A model generated the notes under the pieces. It made no database searches. It was not told the origin of the DNA and worked only from the letters and a program-made list of their open reading frames with translations. From NCBI RefSeq assembly GCF_022884085.1, contig NZ_JAGGCS010000002.1:496001-560000 (forward strand): a stretch of 64,000 nucleotides of DNA, in the 5' to 3' direction. Below are positions 26,213-36,033 of the stretch, piece after piece; positions within the stretch are counted from its first letter, which is position 1; every line of letters starts with the position of its first letter. Position numbers and translations under genes: made by a program. Source of the stretch: Paenirhizobium cremeum (GTDB taxonomy: Bacteria; Pseudomonadota; Alphaproteobacteria; Rhizobiales; Rhizobiaceae).

Positions 26213-27499
26213 ATGACGCCGTCGCAGTTCTCCTGCCCTGTATGGAGGCGGCCCGATCGTGAGCGGATCGTTGTCGCGCCGGTCAGATCGCGCGAGGTGG
26301 TGGATCTCGTCGTCGTCGGCGCGGGTTTCCAGGGATTGTCGACGGCGCTTGCGGCGGCCCGCAACGGACTGGTCGTCAGGGTCGTGGAGGCCCGAGACAT
26401 CGGTGAAGGTGCTTCCGGACTGAACGGCGGGCAGGTCATTCCCGGTCTCAAATACGATCCCGAATGACTGATTGCCCGCTTCGGAGAGGAAAAGGGCGAG
26501 CGCCTGATCGATTTCGCGTCGCGCACGGCGGATGCCGTCTTCGACCTCATCGAGGGCGAGGGGCTCGATGTCGAATATCTGCGCAATGGCTGGATACAGG
26601 CCGCCCATACCCACACCGCCATGGACAATGCCGAGGAGCGCACCACGCAGTGGCGCGCTCGCGGGGCCGACGTGACGCTGCTCAATGCATCCGATATCGC
26701 GCTGATGACCGGTGCGCACGGCTATCTCGGCGGCTGGCTCGACCGACGGGCCGGGGTCATCAACCCGCTCGCCTTCGTCTGCGAACTGGCGCGTCTTGCA
26801 ATCGCAGCCGGTGCGCGCATCGCGACGAACGAGACCGTTACGGATCTGCGACAGGAGAGCGGTGCCTGGACGGTCCTGCTCTCCGGCGGCCATTCCATTT
26901 CAGCCCGGGCGGTTCTGGTTGCGACGAATGCCTATTCCGGCCGGCTCGTGCCGGGGCTGGCCCAAAGCATCGTGCCATTGCATTCCTTCCAGATCGCCAC
27001 CGCACCGCTGAGCGAGGCGCAGCAGGAGATCATTCTGCCGCACGGGCAGGCCGTTTCGGACAGCCGCCGCATCCTCGTCTATTATCGGAAAAGCCCGGAC
27101 GGGCGACTGGTGCTTGGAGGGCGGGGCCGCATGTCCGAGCCGCAGGGCGAGGAGGATTGGGATCATCTGCGACGGGCAATGCTGCGCATTTTTCCGGATC
27201 TCGCGGGCATTCCGGTCGAGCGCCGGTGGTTCGGACGGGTTGCGGTGACGCCGGACCACCTGCCGCATGTGCACGAACCGGAAAAGGGTCTGCTGATGGT
27301 GGCCGGCTGCCAGGGACGCGGCGTCGGACTGATGACGGCGATGGGGCCGCATCTTGCGACATACATCGAGACCGGGGACCGGGCCGTCTTGCCGCTGCCG
27401 GTGTCCGCCATCCATCCCATTCCTTTGCACGGCCTTCGACAGATCGGCGTGGCGGCAGCGATCACCTGGTATCGGCTGCTCGACAGTCTGGAGAAGTAA
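26213..27499 (+). pseudogene. FAD-dependent amine oxidoreductase (PuuB-like) with an in-frame TGA
   Basis: The frame starts at ATG 26213 behind AGGA and encodes the FAD-binding N-terminus VDLVVVGAGFQGLSTALAAA and the GEGASGLNGGQVIPGLKYDP motif of the gamma-glutamylputrescine oxidase family. A TGA at 26465-26467 interrupts it. Translation in the same frame then resumes with LIARFGEEKGERLIDFAS and continues to a normal stop at 27499, so a single nonsense codon splits an otherwise intact gene of about 428 codons. Either this is a young pseudogene or a base-call error. The aldehyde dehydrogenase that follows would be the natural next step in polyamine or amine catabolism. Confidence 0.85.
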
Positions 27500-27615
27500 G
27501 TCCCCTTCATCGCTGGAGAATCTTCCAGCCTGTGACACGCCCGTCTTGCGGTCCACCCTGCCTTGACCGATAGTTCGCCGCGACAAATCCCCTTTCCTTT
27601 TTGACGGAGCCCGGC

Positions 27616-29043
27616 ATGTCCCATCATCTGAAGTTCTTTATCGACGGCGCATGGGTCGATCCCGTCGTGCCCTCGGTCCTGGATGTGATCGACCCTTCGA
27701 CGGAAGAAGCCTACACGCAGATTTCGGTGGGTTCGAAGGCCGATGTCGACAAGGCCGTGGCTGCTGCAAAGCGGGCATTCGCTTCCTTCTCGCTGTGGCC
27801 TGTGGCGGAGCGGTTGGCGCTGCTGAAGAAAATTCTCGAAGTCTATAACGAACGGTTCGAGGATATCGCCCAGGCCGTCAGCCAGGAAATGGGCGCGCCG
27901 CTTTCCTTCGCCCGCGAGGCGCAGGCCTGGGCCGGTCGCGCGCATATGGAAGCCACCATCGCGGCGCTGGAAACCTATGAGTTCAGCGAAAAGCGCGGCT
28001 CTACCACGGTCGTCAAGGAGCCGATCGGTGTCTGTGCGCTGATTACGCCGTGGAACTGGCCGCTCAACCAGATCGTCTGCAAGGTGGCTCCGGCGATTGC
28101 GGCCGGCTGCACGGTTGTGCTGAAGCCGTCAGAGATCGCTCCCATTTCGGGTGTTGTCTTCTCGGAGGTGATGGAGGCCGCCGGCGTGCCGAAGGGCGTC
28201 TACAACATGGTGCAGGGCACCGGTCCCGATGTCGGTCAGGTCATGGCCGGTCATCCCGATGTCGACATGGTTTCCTTCACCGGCTCTACCCGCGCCGGCA
28301 TCATCGTTGCCAAGACGGCCGCCGATACGGTCAAGCGCGTGGCACAGGAGCTTGGCGGCAAGTCGGCCAACATCATCCTGCCGGACGCGGATTTCGAGAC
28401 GGCGGTGCGAAAGGGCGTTCAGGGCTGCTTCGGCAATTCCGGCCAGTCCTGCGATGCCCCGACGCGCATGCTGGTGCCGGCCGAGCGTCACGACGAAGCC
28501 CTGGGCTATGCCAAGTCGGAAGCCGAAACATTCGTGGTCGGCGACCCGCGTTCGGACGAGACCGTGCTCGGTCCGGTGGTCAGCCAGTTGCAGTTCGACA
28601 AGATCCAGCGGCTGATCGAGGCCGGCATCAAGGAGGGGGCGACGCTGGTGACGGGTGGTCCCGGCCGCCCGGAAAACCTCAATCGCGGCTACTATGTCCG
28701 TCCGACCGTCTTCGGCAATGTCAGCAACGACATGACGATCGCACGGGAAGAAATCTTCGGGCCGGTGTTGTCGATCCTGCCCTACAGGGACGAGGAAGAG
28801 GCCGTGGCCATCGCCAACGACACGGTTTACGGGCTTGCGGCCTATGTGCAGTCGCAGGACATCGCCCATGCCCGAAAGGTGGCAGCCCGCATGCGGGCGG
28901 GCTCCGTTTACCTCAATTATCCGGAGTGGGATACGTTTGCGCCTTTCGGCGGCTACAAGCAGTCCGGCAACGGCCGCGAATATGCCGACTGGGGCATTCA
29001 TGACTTCCTGGAGATAAAGGGCATCGTCGGCTACGGCGACTGA
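27616..29043 (+). CDS. NAD(P)-dependent aldehyde dehydrogenase
   Basis: This 475-aa aldehyde dehydrogenase has the general base E245 (QELGGKSAN), the nucleophile C279 (GNSGQSCDAPT), the ITPWNWPLNQ cofactor loop and the EEIFGPVLSI motif. It starts at ATG 27616, after GGAG. It lies 116 bases after the interrupted amine oxidase and on the same strand, so it may oxidise the aldehyde released by that enzyme. The substrate is not determined by sequence. Confidence 0.92.
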   Translation: MSHHLKFFIDGAWVDPVVPSVLDVIDPSTEEAYTQISVGSKADVDKAVAAAKRAFASFSLWPVAERLALLKKILEVYNERFEDIAQAVSQEMGAPLSFAREAQAWAGRAHMEATIAALETYEFSEKRGSTTVVKEPIGVCALITPWNWPLNQIVCKVAPAIAAGCTVVLKPSEIAPISGVVFSEVMEAAGVPKGVYNMVQGTGPDVGQVMAGHPDVDMVSFTGSTRAGIIVAKTAADTVKRVAQELGGKSANIILPDADFETAVRKGVQGCFGNSGQSCDAPTRMLVPAERHDEALGYAKSEAETFVVGDPRSDETVLGPVVSQLQFDKIQRLIEAGIKEGATLVTGGPGRPENLNRGYYVRPTVFGNVSNDMTIAREEIFGPVLSILPYRDEEEAVAIANDTVYGLAAYVQSQDIAHARKVAARMRAGSVYLNYPEWDTFAPFGGYKQSGNGREYADWGIHDFLEIKGIVGYGD

Positions 29044-29186
29044 GGCCGTCGCTACGGCGGCGAAGAAAGGCTTGCCGCGAAGGCGGGCCTTTCTTCTTTC
29101 CGCGACCGAAACCGCCGCAGCCCGCGCTTGCCGCTGCCGGTCAGCCGCGATACTCCTTCACGCATCTCATTCAGACTGGTTTTTCC

Positions 29187-30095
29187 ATGACCCTCGACGA
29201 CCCCCGGCAATATCGTCTCGGCGTGATGTATGTTGCGACGTCAGCACTTGCCTGGTCCTCGTCCGGCCTGTTTATCCGATCGATCACGACCGACGTCATG
29301 ACCATGCTGTTCTGGCGGGGCCTGGTGTCGGGGAGTTGCGTGCTCCTCCTGTTCTTCTATCTGGAGCGTGGCGCGGCGTTTTCGATCCTTCGGCGCATGC
29401 GCTCCCCATCGCTTCTCGCGATGTTCTTTTCCGCCATCAGCATGATTACCGGCATCGGCTCGATGTATTACACCTCGGTCGCCGATGCGATGGTGATCTA
29501 TGCCACGGTGCCCTTCGTCACCGCGGCGGTGGCCTATCTCTGGATCGGGGAAAAGCCGACGCGCTCGACGCTGATCGCCAGCGCTGTCGCGGTCTGCGGC
29601 GTGCTGGTCATGCTGGCCGACAGCGGCGGCGAAGAGGGTGGGCTTTTCGGCAAGGGGCTTGCCGCTCTGATGACGCTCTCCGTCGCCGCTCTCGCAACCG
29701 TCATGCGCAAGCATCGCGGCGTGCCCATGCTGCCGGCGATGGCGGGCTCGGCCTGGCTCTGCTCGCTTATGACCTTCTGGTTCGCCGCGCCTTTCTCCGT
29801 CAGCGCCGGAGATATGGGGCTTATCGTCGTCTTCGGCATGGTGCAGAATGCGCTCGGTCTCATCCTCTATACCGCCGGTTCGCGCCGTCTTCCGGCTGCG
29901 GATGCCAGTCTGCTGACTTCGCTCGAGGTGCCGCTGACGCCGCTGTGGGTCTGGCTGGTCCTCGGTGAAACGCCCTCGGCAGCGACGCTCGTGGGCGGCC
30001 CGATCGTGCTGGCGGCATTGTTCGGCCATATCTTCTACGAAGTCCGGCGAAACCGGAGCGACGCCGCTGCGAGCCCAAGGAGCGAAACCCCGTGA
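29187..30095 (+). CDS. EamA/DMT-family transporter
   Basis: This 302-aa protein has ten predicted membrane helices in two EamA repeats. Typical segments are LFWRGLVSGSCVLLLF in the first half and TSLEVPLTPLWVWLVLGE in the second. Such proteins export metabolites such as amino acids. The stop overlaps the start of the RidA gene by four bases (ATGA), so the two are made together. No clear ribosome binding site precedes the ATG. Confidence 0.87.
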   Translation: MTLDDPRQYRLGVMYVATSALAWSSSGLFIRSITTDVMTMLFWRGLVSGSCVLLLFFYLERGAAFSILRRMRSPSLLAMFFSAISMITGIGSMYYTSVADAMVIYATVPFVTAAVAYLWIGEKPTRSTLIASAVAVCGVLVMLADSGGEEGGLFGKGLAALMTLSVAALATVMRKHRGVPMLPAMAGSAWLCSLMTFWFAAPFSVSAGDMGLIVVFGMVQNALGLILYTAGSRRLPAADASLLTSLEVPLTPLWVWLVLGETPSAATLVGGPIVLAALFGHIFYEVRRNRSDAAASPRSETP

Positions 30096-30481
30096 AACGT
30101 ATCTTCAATCCGCCATCCGTTCGACCGCCGTTCGGAAACTACAATCACGGCCTGCTGGTGCCGCCGGGCGCCAGCCTGCTGGTAACCTCCGGCCAGCTGG
30201 GCATTGCCGTCGACGACAGCATTCCCCCGGATGTCACCGGCCAGGCGGAACTCTGCTTTGAGGCAATCAAGGCGATCCTCGATGAAGCCGGCATGAGTTT
30301 TGCCGATGTCATCCGCATTTCCGGCTTCGTCACGAAGCGCGAGGATTTTCCCGCCTATATGGCCGTTCGTGACCGCTACACGCTGGAGCCAAAGCCGGTA
30401 TCCACCCTCATCGTCGTCGGCGGCTTCACCCGCGCCGATTTCCTGGTCGAGGTGGAAGTGACGGCGGCAAAGGTGTTCTGA
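30092..30481 (+). CDS. RidA/YjgF/Rid-family deaminase
   Basis: This 129-aa Rid protein hydrolyses reactive enamine/imine intermediates from PLP enzymes. The conserved pattern of the family is visible: NYNHGLLVPPGASLLVTSGQLG near the start, the FEAIKAILDEAG helix, and the C-terminal LVEVEVTAAK strand. The position corresponding to the catalytic arginine of RidA proper (R105 in IEAVA-type ends) is not clear, so it may belong to one of the Rid1-7 subgroups. Translationally coupled to the EamA exporter. Confidence 0.85.
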   Translation: MKRIFNPPSVRPPFGNYNHGLLVPPGASLLVTSGQLGIAVDDSIPPDVTGQAELCFEAIKAILDEAGMSFADVIRISGFVTKREDFPAYMAVRDRYTLEPKPVSTLIVVGGFTRADFLVEVEVTAAKVF

Positions 30482-30643
30482 TTTCGTTTCTTCGTATCTT
30501 TGAGTTGAAACTGAAAATATCTTTTGCTTCGTCCGGAAAATGAGGCGTTGTCTACCTATTTTTCGGGGTGAATCTCGCCGGAACAAATCTCTGTGATTGG
30601 TGTTGTTTCTTCATTGGCATGACAGAAACGAAAGGAACTCGCC

Positions 30644-31042
30644 ATGACCATGAAGATTCTTGCTGCTTCTGCAGCATTACTTGCGCTTGTCGGCGCGCCG
30701 GCACTGGCGCAGGAGGGCACCGTAACGGGGGCCGCGGGCGGCGCCGTCACCGGCGCCATCGTGGGCGGCCCGGTCGGAGCGGCGGTAGGCGGTGTTGTCG
30801 GCGCGGTTGCCGGCACGGCTGTCGATCCGCCACCGCAGCGCGTCGTCACCTATGTGGAACAGCAGCCCCTGCCGCCGCAGCCGATCGTCATCCAGCAGCC
30901 GGTCGTGATCGGTGAACCCTTGCCGCCGGAGGTCGTACTCACTCCAGTGCCGGAGGACCCGACCTATGCCTATGCTGTGGTGAACAACCAACGCGTGATC
31001 GTCGATCCGGAAACCTATGTGGTGGTTCGGGTGCTGCAGTAG
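30644..31042 (+). CDS. DUF1236-type secreted protein
   Basis: This 132-aa protein has a Sec signal peptide (cleavage after APALA), a glycine/alanine/valine-rich stretch of about 35 residues (GAAGGAVTGAIVGGPVGAAVGG...) that looks like a glycine-zipper membrane segment, a proline-rich linker, and a C-terminal repeat unit (YAYAVVNNQRVIVDPETYVVVRVL) like DUF1236. It stands alone, starts after AAGGA and has its own terminator. Probably an envelope protein; function unknown. Confidence 0.75.
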   Translation: MTMKILAASAALLALVGAPALAQEGTVTGAAGGAVTGAIVGGPVGAAVGGVVGAVAGTAVDPPPQRVVTYVEQQPLPPQPIVIQQPVVIGEPLPPEVVLTPVPEDPTYAYAVVNNQRVIVDPETYVVVRVLQ

Positions 31043-31067
31043 GTGGAGCATGTAGCGGATAAGCGGG

Positions 31068-31093
31068 CCGGCCGGTGTTCGCCGGCCGGTTTT
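31068..31093 (+). terminator. Intrinsic terminator of the DUF1236 gene
   Basis: CCGGCCGG at 31068-31075 and again at 31082-31089 form an 8-bp self-complementary stem with a 6-base loop, followed by TTTT. It lies 25 bases after the stop codon. Confidence 0.75.
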
Positions 31094-31124
31094 CATATGC
31101 CGATCCAAGGCGTGGATTTTTGCC

Positions 31125-32321
31125 TCAGTGGCGATGTTCTTCCGCTTTCGAGGCTTGTCGGGGCATCAACCACGAGCGCGAAGCCGCGCAGAGCGCAGCC
31201 ATGGCTGCGACGCCCTCCAGACCGAGCCCCGCCACGGGCGCGGCAAGCGCCAGCGCGGCGAAGAGGGGCAGGACCGCCGTTGCCAGGCCGTTTCCGGCAT
31301 AACGGTCCCGGACGATCCAGAGAGCGGAAAAATAGGTCGCGACGGGGATGGCGACCGCATAATCGCCCGCCAGGATCGAAATTTCTGCATGATGGGTAAT
31401 GACATCGACGAGCGCGGCAAAGCCGGCGCCCACGGCCGCTCCCGATGCGAAAATGAAGAAATGTCCGTAACCCCAGATGAGAGACCTCCTCAGGGAACGC
31501 GTCGGCAGGTGTTCGTCCGGCGCGAAGTAGACCCACCAGAGCGAAAAGACGATCACCAGCGCGGAAAGCGCGGTGTGGACCAGCATGATGTCGAAATGCT
31601 CGACCGTTTCGCGCAGCGCCATCGTGCCGGCCAGAAGGGTTTCGCCGAGCACGATGATGTTGAGCAGGCCGTAACGCTCCATGATGTGATGGCGGTGCCA
31701 CGGTGTGTTCGAGGTCAGCGATTCCGCTATGGCGGGAACAGCGATTTCAAGAAGTGCGCCGACGATCCACATGCCGTAGGCGATGCCGGTCGAGAGCGGC
31801 TGTACCAGAAGGAAGATCACCCAGTAGACCTGCACCACGCCGATGCCGACCGCATAGGCGACGGCCGTTTTCCGATGGACAGGATCAGCGATGGCCGCGC
31901 GCAACCACAAAACGATCATGGCGAGGCGCATCACCACGTAGCCGAGAATGACCGGGGTGAAATTCGGCTCGCTCGCGAAGAGGTTCGGAATGCCGGCCGC
32001 CATGACGAGCGAGCCGGCCATGATCGCCATGGTGAGGAGCCGGTAAAGGGTGTCGTCGTTGTCGTAGGCCGAAGCGAACCAGGTGAAGTTCATCCAGGCC
32101 CACCAGATGGCGAAGAACGCCATGCCGAACAGTGGCAGCGCCTGAAGCGCATGGCCCTCCGAAATGCCATGGTGGAGGCCGGCGGCGGCTGAGGCGACCG
32201 CAATCACTGTCACAAGGTCGAACAGCAGTTCCAGAGGCGTTGCCACGCGATGATGCTCATCAGGGTTGCGTGGCCGCATGGGAGCGACGATGCGTCGGTA
32301 GAGCGGATGCCCGGCGGTCAT
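31125..32321 (-). CDS. Low-temperature-requirement A (LtrA) family membrane protein
   Basis: This 398-aa polytopic protein has about ten hydrophobic spans. Conserved LtrA features are visible: VATPLELLFDLVTVIA at the first span, WWAWMNFTWFASAYDNDD, ERYGLLNIIVLGETLLA near the middle and GYGHFFIF. The ATG at 32321 follows GAAGAG and is better than 32378. LtrA proteins were named from Listeria cold growth; the biochemical role is unknown. It is 70 bases downstream of the quinone-reductase-like gene and on the same strand. Confidence 0.82.
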   Translation of the reverse strand: MTAGHPLYRRIVAPMRPRNPDEHHRVATPLELLFDLVTVIAVASAAAGLHHGISEGHALQALPLFGMAFFAIWWAWMNFTWFASAYDNDDTLYRLLTMAIMAGSLVMAAGIPNLFASEPNFTPVILGYVVMRLAMIVLWLRAAIADPVHRKTAVAYAVGIGVVQVYWVIFLLVQPLSTGIAYGMWIVGALLEIAVPAIAESLTSNTPWHRHHIMERYGLLNIIVLGETLLAGTMALRETVEHFDIMLVHTALSALVIVFSLWWVYFAPDEHLPTRSLRRSLIWGYGHFFIFASGAAVGAGFAALVDVITHHAEISILAGDYAVAIPVATYFSALWIVRDRYAGNGLATAVLPLFAALALAAPVAGLGLEGVAAMAALCAASRSWLMPRQASKAEEHRH

Positions 32322-32391
32322 ATCGGTCTCTTCGTTGGTTCCCCACGATCTTTTCGCAGGAAACGAAGGGCTCAACAAGCCGGGAGGCGGA

Positions 32392-32973
32392 TCAGAAGCG
32401 TTCCATCTCGCGCTTTACCTTGGCCAGGAAGGCTGCTCTCGTTTCGTCGGTGCAGTTGTTCATGTCGTAATGGGCAAGATATTTCACCGGTGCGCCGATC
32501 CTGATCTGGGCGCGCAGCACGCGGGTGACGATCTTCTTCGGTGGATTGCCGACCAGGAAGGCGCGCCACGGCGTAGCGCCATAGGTCATGACGGCGGCCA
32601 GCTTCTTTATGTGGCGAAGCGTCGGCGTCAGTTTGCCGTCTTCGAGGTCGAAGGAAACGCCCTTGACCCAGACGCGGTCGAAATAGCCTTTCAGCATGGC
32701 CGGAAAGCCGAAGTTCCAGACGGGTGTGACGATCACCAGCGCTTCGGCGGATTGCAACCGTTCCACATAGGATTTTACCAGCACCGTGTTTTCCGGAAAG
32801 TCGTGATAGACGCGGCGATCATGGGCGGAGAGAACCGGGTCGAAGCCTTCCTCGTAGAGATTGCAGCCGTCGACCTCGTGGCCGGCTCTCGTCAGGCTTT
32901 CGCAGGTCTGGCGGTAAAGCGCCCGGCCATAGCTTTCATCGAGGGGATGGGAATGCAGGACAAGTACGCGCAT
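32392..32973 (-). CDS. NAD(P)H-dependent oxidoreductase (quinone reductase/MdaB-like flavodoxin fold)
   Basis: This 193-aa flavoprotein-like enzyme has the flavodoxin_2 pattern: the phosphate loop LVLHSHPLDESYGRAL at the start, TPVWNFGFPAMLKGYFDRVW in the middle and the conserved MTYGATPWRAF. Members reduce quinones or azo compounds with NAD(P)H and FMN/FAD. It is short (typical 190-200). It reads in the same direction as ltrA with a 70-base gap and may share its transcript. Confidence 0.85.
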   Translation of the reverse strand: MRVLVLHSHPLDESYGRALYRQTCESLTRAGHEVDGCNLYEEGFDPVLSAHDRRVYHDFPENTVLVKSYVERLQSAEALVIVTPVWNFGFPAMLKGYFDRVWVKGVSFDLEDGKLTPTLRHIKKLAAVMTYGATPWRAFLVGNPPKKIVTRVLRAQIRIGAPVKYLAHYDMNNCTDETRAAFLAKVKREMERF

Positions 32974-33274
32974 GTCGAGAAAAGCTCCATGTCTTGGCCC
33001 GGTGAAAAGGCTTCGCCGGGCGTCGATTGAAAATTTTCCGCGCCGTTTGTCCCGATGATGGGTAGGCCGCCGCCATAGCCGGTCCTGTCATCACCATGGT
33101 CCGTTCCATGCGCCTGAGGCAATCGTCTTGCCCGGCCGGGAGTACCTTCGGAAGTCGTTTTGGTCTGAAGCATCGGCGGAAACCGAGTTGCCGCCGATAC
33201 TCTATCTCCTTGTTTTCAAGCAATTGCGAACGCAAAACCGCTTCACGCTTTTGCTGGAATTGCTTCAGGCGGTA
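32974..33274. other. Intergenic stretch without a supported gene
   Basis: About 300 bases between the quinone-reductase gene and the convergent end of the FAD-oxidoreductase operon. I see no supported gene, RNA or clear terminator in it. Confidence 0.6.
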
Positions 33275-34681
33275 TCAGGCCTCCATGAAAGACTGAAGGC
33301 CCGGGAAAAGGTAGTTCTTGCCGGACTTGAAGTCGAAGTCGGGATTGTCCCAGGCAATCATCTTGCCGGGGTTCAGGAGGCCCTTCGGATCGGTCTCCTT
33401 CTTGAAGGCGAGCTGGACGGTGTCGGTCTGCTTCATGCCGCCTTCTTCCAGCGTATAGCGGTGCGGGTTGAAGATCGGGCAGCCGTTGTCCTCGTGGATC
33501 TTGATGATCTCCTCGAGCCGCTCTTCCGTCGTGTAACGGACCAGCGGAAGGCCGGAGCACTGGATGGCGCCGTCGAACTTGATGAATTCGAGATGGCTGA
33601 TGACCTCGTCGCCAAAGATCTTCACCAGCCTGCCGACCTTCTCGACATGATCGGGTCCCGGATATTGCACCTGCAGATATGTGATGCCGGGATCGACCTT
33701 CAGGGCGCGAAGGGTCGTGTGGTTCCAGGCAAGCTCATAGGCATGGGGGATGCCCTTCATGCTCTCGACCTTGTCGGAACGGAAGCGGATGTCGCCCTTC
33801 ATCTTCTCGGCATAGGCGACGAGCGGTGCCATGGAGTGCGGCGCGACCATCAGCACGACGACCGACTGGCCTTCCTTCAGCCACGGCTTGTGGCGGGTGA
33901 AGTAGTCGTACGGGATCGGGGCGGAGATAGGCGCGACTTCCTTGAGCAGAATGCCGTTGCGATGGGTCAGCGCGTCGGCGAAGCGGACGGCATCCATGTA
34001 GTCGTCATAGCCGATGATGACGTCGACCCAGTCATAGGCCGGTGCCAACGGCATCTCGACCTCGGTGATGATGCCGTTGGTGCCGTAGGCGTGGCTCACC
34101 TTCTGCAGATCCCAGGCGGAAAGTTCCAGAACGCGGGGTTCAGCCTCCATGGTGACGACGCGCAGGCGCAGGATGTTGCCGAGGTCGCGCAGGCCGCCCC
34201 AGGTGATCGAGCCGACGCCGCCGGAGCCGCCGGCGATGAAGCCGCCGAGCGTCGCGGTCCCGGTGGTGGACGGATGGAAGCGCAGTTCCTGGCCGGAATG
34301 GGCTTTCGTCTGGCGATCCAATTCAGCGGTGATGATGCCGGCCTCGGCGATCACGCGGCCGGGATGGATTTCCTTGATCCTGTTCATGTTCATCAGGTTC
34401 AGTACGATGCCGCCGGAAAGCGGCATGGCCTGGCCGTAATTGCCGGTGCCGCCGCCGCGCGGGGTGACGGGGACGCCGTGGGCATAGGCCACCTTCAAGG
34501 TTCGGATCACCTCTTCCTCGCTCTTCGGCGAGACCACGAGGTCGGCGGTCACGTTGTCGAGCTGGGCCTTCAGGATCGGCGAGTACCAATAGAAGTCGCG
34601 GCTCTTCTGCTTGACGAGCGCCGGATTGTCCTCGACGGCGATCCCTTCGAGTTCTTGTCTGATCTGTTGGTAGTCAGGCAC
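33275..34681 (-). CDS. FAD-binding oxidoreductase, GlcD/D-lactate dehydrogenase type
   Basis: This 468-aa protein has a PCMH-type FAD domain (TPRGGGTGNYGQAMPLSGG near residues 72-90, GGSGGVGSITWGG near 150-165) and a C-terminal cap domain ending PGKMIAWDNPDF. It most resembles glycolate oxidase GlcD and D-2-hydroxyacid dehydrogenases. It is the last gene of the ABC-importer operon, after the amidohydrolase, and probably oxidises a 2-hydroxyacid or an intermediate of the imported compound. The substrate is unknown. Confidence 0.85.
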   Translation of the reverse strand: MPDYQQIRQELEGIAVEDNPALVKQKSRDFYWYSPILKAQLDNVTADLVVSPKSEEEVIRTLKVAYAHGVPVTPRGGGTGNYGQAMPLSGGIVLNLMNMNRIKEIHPGRVIAEAGIITAELDRQTKAHSGQELRFHPSTTGTATLGGFIAGGSGGVGSITWGGLRDLGNILRLRVVTMEAEPRVLELSAWDLQKVSHAYGTNGIITEVEMPLAPAYDWVDVIIGYDDYMDAVRFADALTHRNGILLKEVAPISAPIPYDYFTRHKPWLKEGQSVVVLMVAPHSMAPLVAYAEKMKGDIRFRSDKVESMKGIPHAYELAWNHTTLRALKVDPGITYLQVQYPGPDHVEKVGRLVKIFGDEVISHLEFIKFDGAIQCSGLPLVRYTTEERLEEIIKIHEDNGCPIFNPHRYTLEEGGMKQTDTVQLAFKKETDPKGLLNPGKMIAWDNPDFDFKSGKNYLFPGLQSFMEA

Positions 34682-34713
34682 GGTCGGTCTCCAGATTCTT
34701 GAACTGCATGATC

Positions 34714-36033
34714 TCAGCCGGGATCACGCATCAGCGGGTCAAGGTCGCGATAATCCGGCAGGCTGCGGTCGATGCCCATGCCATTCCGCATCACGATGCG
34801 GTCAGCCTGCGGACGGGAAAGGAATTCGCTCCAGCGGCGGGCGCCGAAAAGCACAAGGTCGGCTGGAAGGCCCTCGGCGATGCGGCCCTTGTCCGGTCGG
34901 CCGAGAATATCGGCCGGCGAGCGGGTGACGACGCGGGCCGAGGTATCCAGCGGGTGGTCGAGATGGATGATGCGCACCGCCTCGCGGAAGACCTCGACGG
35001 CATCGAGGTCGCCATAGGCGTAGAACGGGTCGCGGGTATTGTCCGAGGACACGGCTGTCGCGACGCCGGCATCCGCCAGTTCGTGAAACAGCGTCACGCC
35101 GCGATAGCGCGGTGTCGAGCCGTTGCTGCGGTCCTGCAGATACATGTTGCACATCGGCAGCGAAACGACCGAGATCGCGGCTTCCGCCACCTTGTCAATC
35201 GTCTGCTTCGCCATATCCTCGTCCTGGCGGGCAAGCGAGCAGCAGTGGCCGACGGTGACTGAGCCCTCGAAACGGTTCCTGAGCTTCGCTTCGGCGATGG
35301 CTTTCAGGGTGAGGACTTCCTTATCCTGCGTCTCGTCGACATGCAGATCGATGTCGAGGCTGTTGTCGGCTGCCGCGCGGAAGAGGGTATCGAGCCGCTG
35401 GTTCAGGTCGGGTAGCATCTGGGTGACGCCGCCGAGCAGGCCGCCATTCGCCTTCACCACGGAAATCAGATCCTTGAAGAAGGCTTCGTCATCCATCAGT
35501 TCGAAGGGGAAAAGCGCCGCGGCCTGTAGGGCGATCCGGTCCTTCCAGGCGTCCCGGACCTCCGAGAAGACCTCGAAGGAGATGCGGTGCTGCGGCGGCA
35601 GACTGTCGAGATGGGTGCGGATCAGGCTCGTGCCGTGCGCATAGGCCGTCCTGAGGGAGAATTCCATGCGGGCGCGAACGTCGTCCGCGTTCCAGCGGGC
35701 TTCGCGGTCGGTGCGGACCGCATCGAGGGCGCCGGGAAAGTCTCCGGTCGGGTTCGGCTTGCGTTCCCAGATGTGACCCTTGTCGAGATGGGTATGCATG
35801 TCGACGAAGCAGGGCCACACCATGCCGTCGTCAAGATCCGCCTTCGGAAGTTCGGCGGCCGCGGTGCCTGCGGGCAGGATGGCCTCGATCCTGCCGCCGG
35901 CGATCACCAGGTCGGCGCCGACCAGCCCTTCGCGCGCGGGCGCATCGAAGCCGTCGACGGAAACGGCGGGAAGGGTGGCATTCGCAAGGACGAAGCGATC
36001 GGCAACGGGCAGGCGGGGAGGAAATGCGGGCAT
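34714..36033 (-). CDS. Cytosine-deaminase-type amidohydrolase
   Basis: This 439-aa metal-dependent hydrolase of the cytosine deaminase branch has ligands visible as DMHTHLDKGH (HxH), the catalytic pair in HVDETQD, GHCCSLA and the metal Asp in SSDNTRDP. The branch covers cytosine, isocytosine, creatinine and triazine deaminases. Its start codon overlaps the permease stop (TGATG), so it is coupled to the importer. The substrate is most likely the imported nitrogen compound, possibly a pyrimidine or creatinine-like heterocycle, but that is inference. Confidence 0.85.
   Translation of the reverse strand: MPAFPPRLPVADRFVLANATLPAVSVDGFDAPAREGLVGADLVIAGGRIEAILPAGTAAAELPKADLDDGMVWPCFVDMHTHLDKGHIWERKPNPTGDFPGALDAVRTDREARWNADDVRARMEFSLRTAYAHGTSLIRTHLDSLPPQHRISFEVFSEVRDAWKDRIALQAAALFPFELMDDEAFFKDLISVVKANGGLLGGVTQMLPDLNQRLDTLFRAAADNSLDIDLHVDETQDKEVLTLKAIAEAKLRNRFEGSVTVGHCCSLARQDEDMAKQTIDKVAEAAISVVSLPMCNMYLQDRSNGSTPRYRGVTLFHELADAGVATAVSSDNTRDPFYAYGDLDAVEVFREAVRIIHLDHPLDTSARVVTRSPADILGRPDKGRIAEGLPADLVLFGARRWSEFLSRPQADRIVMRNGMGIDRSLPDYRDLDPLMRDPG

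Noticed and set aside
26465-26467. Selenocysteine at the TGA of the PuuB-like gene
   Set aside because: No SECIS-like hairpin is seen directly after the codon and the family does not use Sec at this site.
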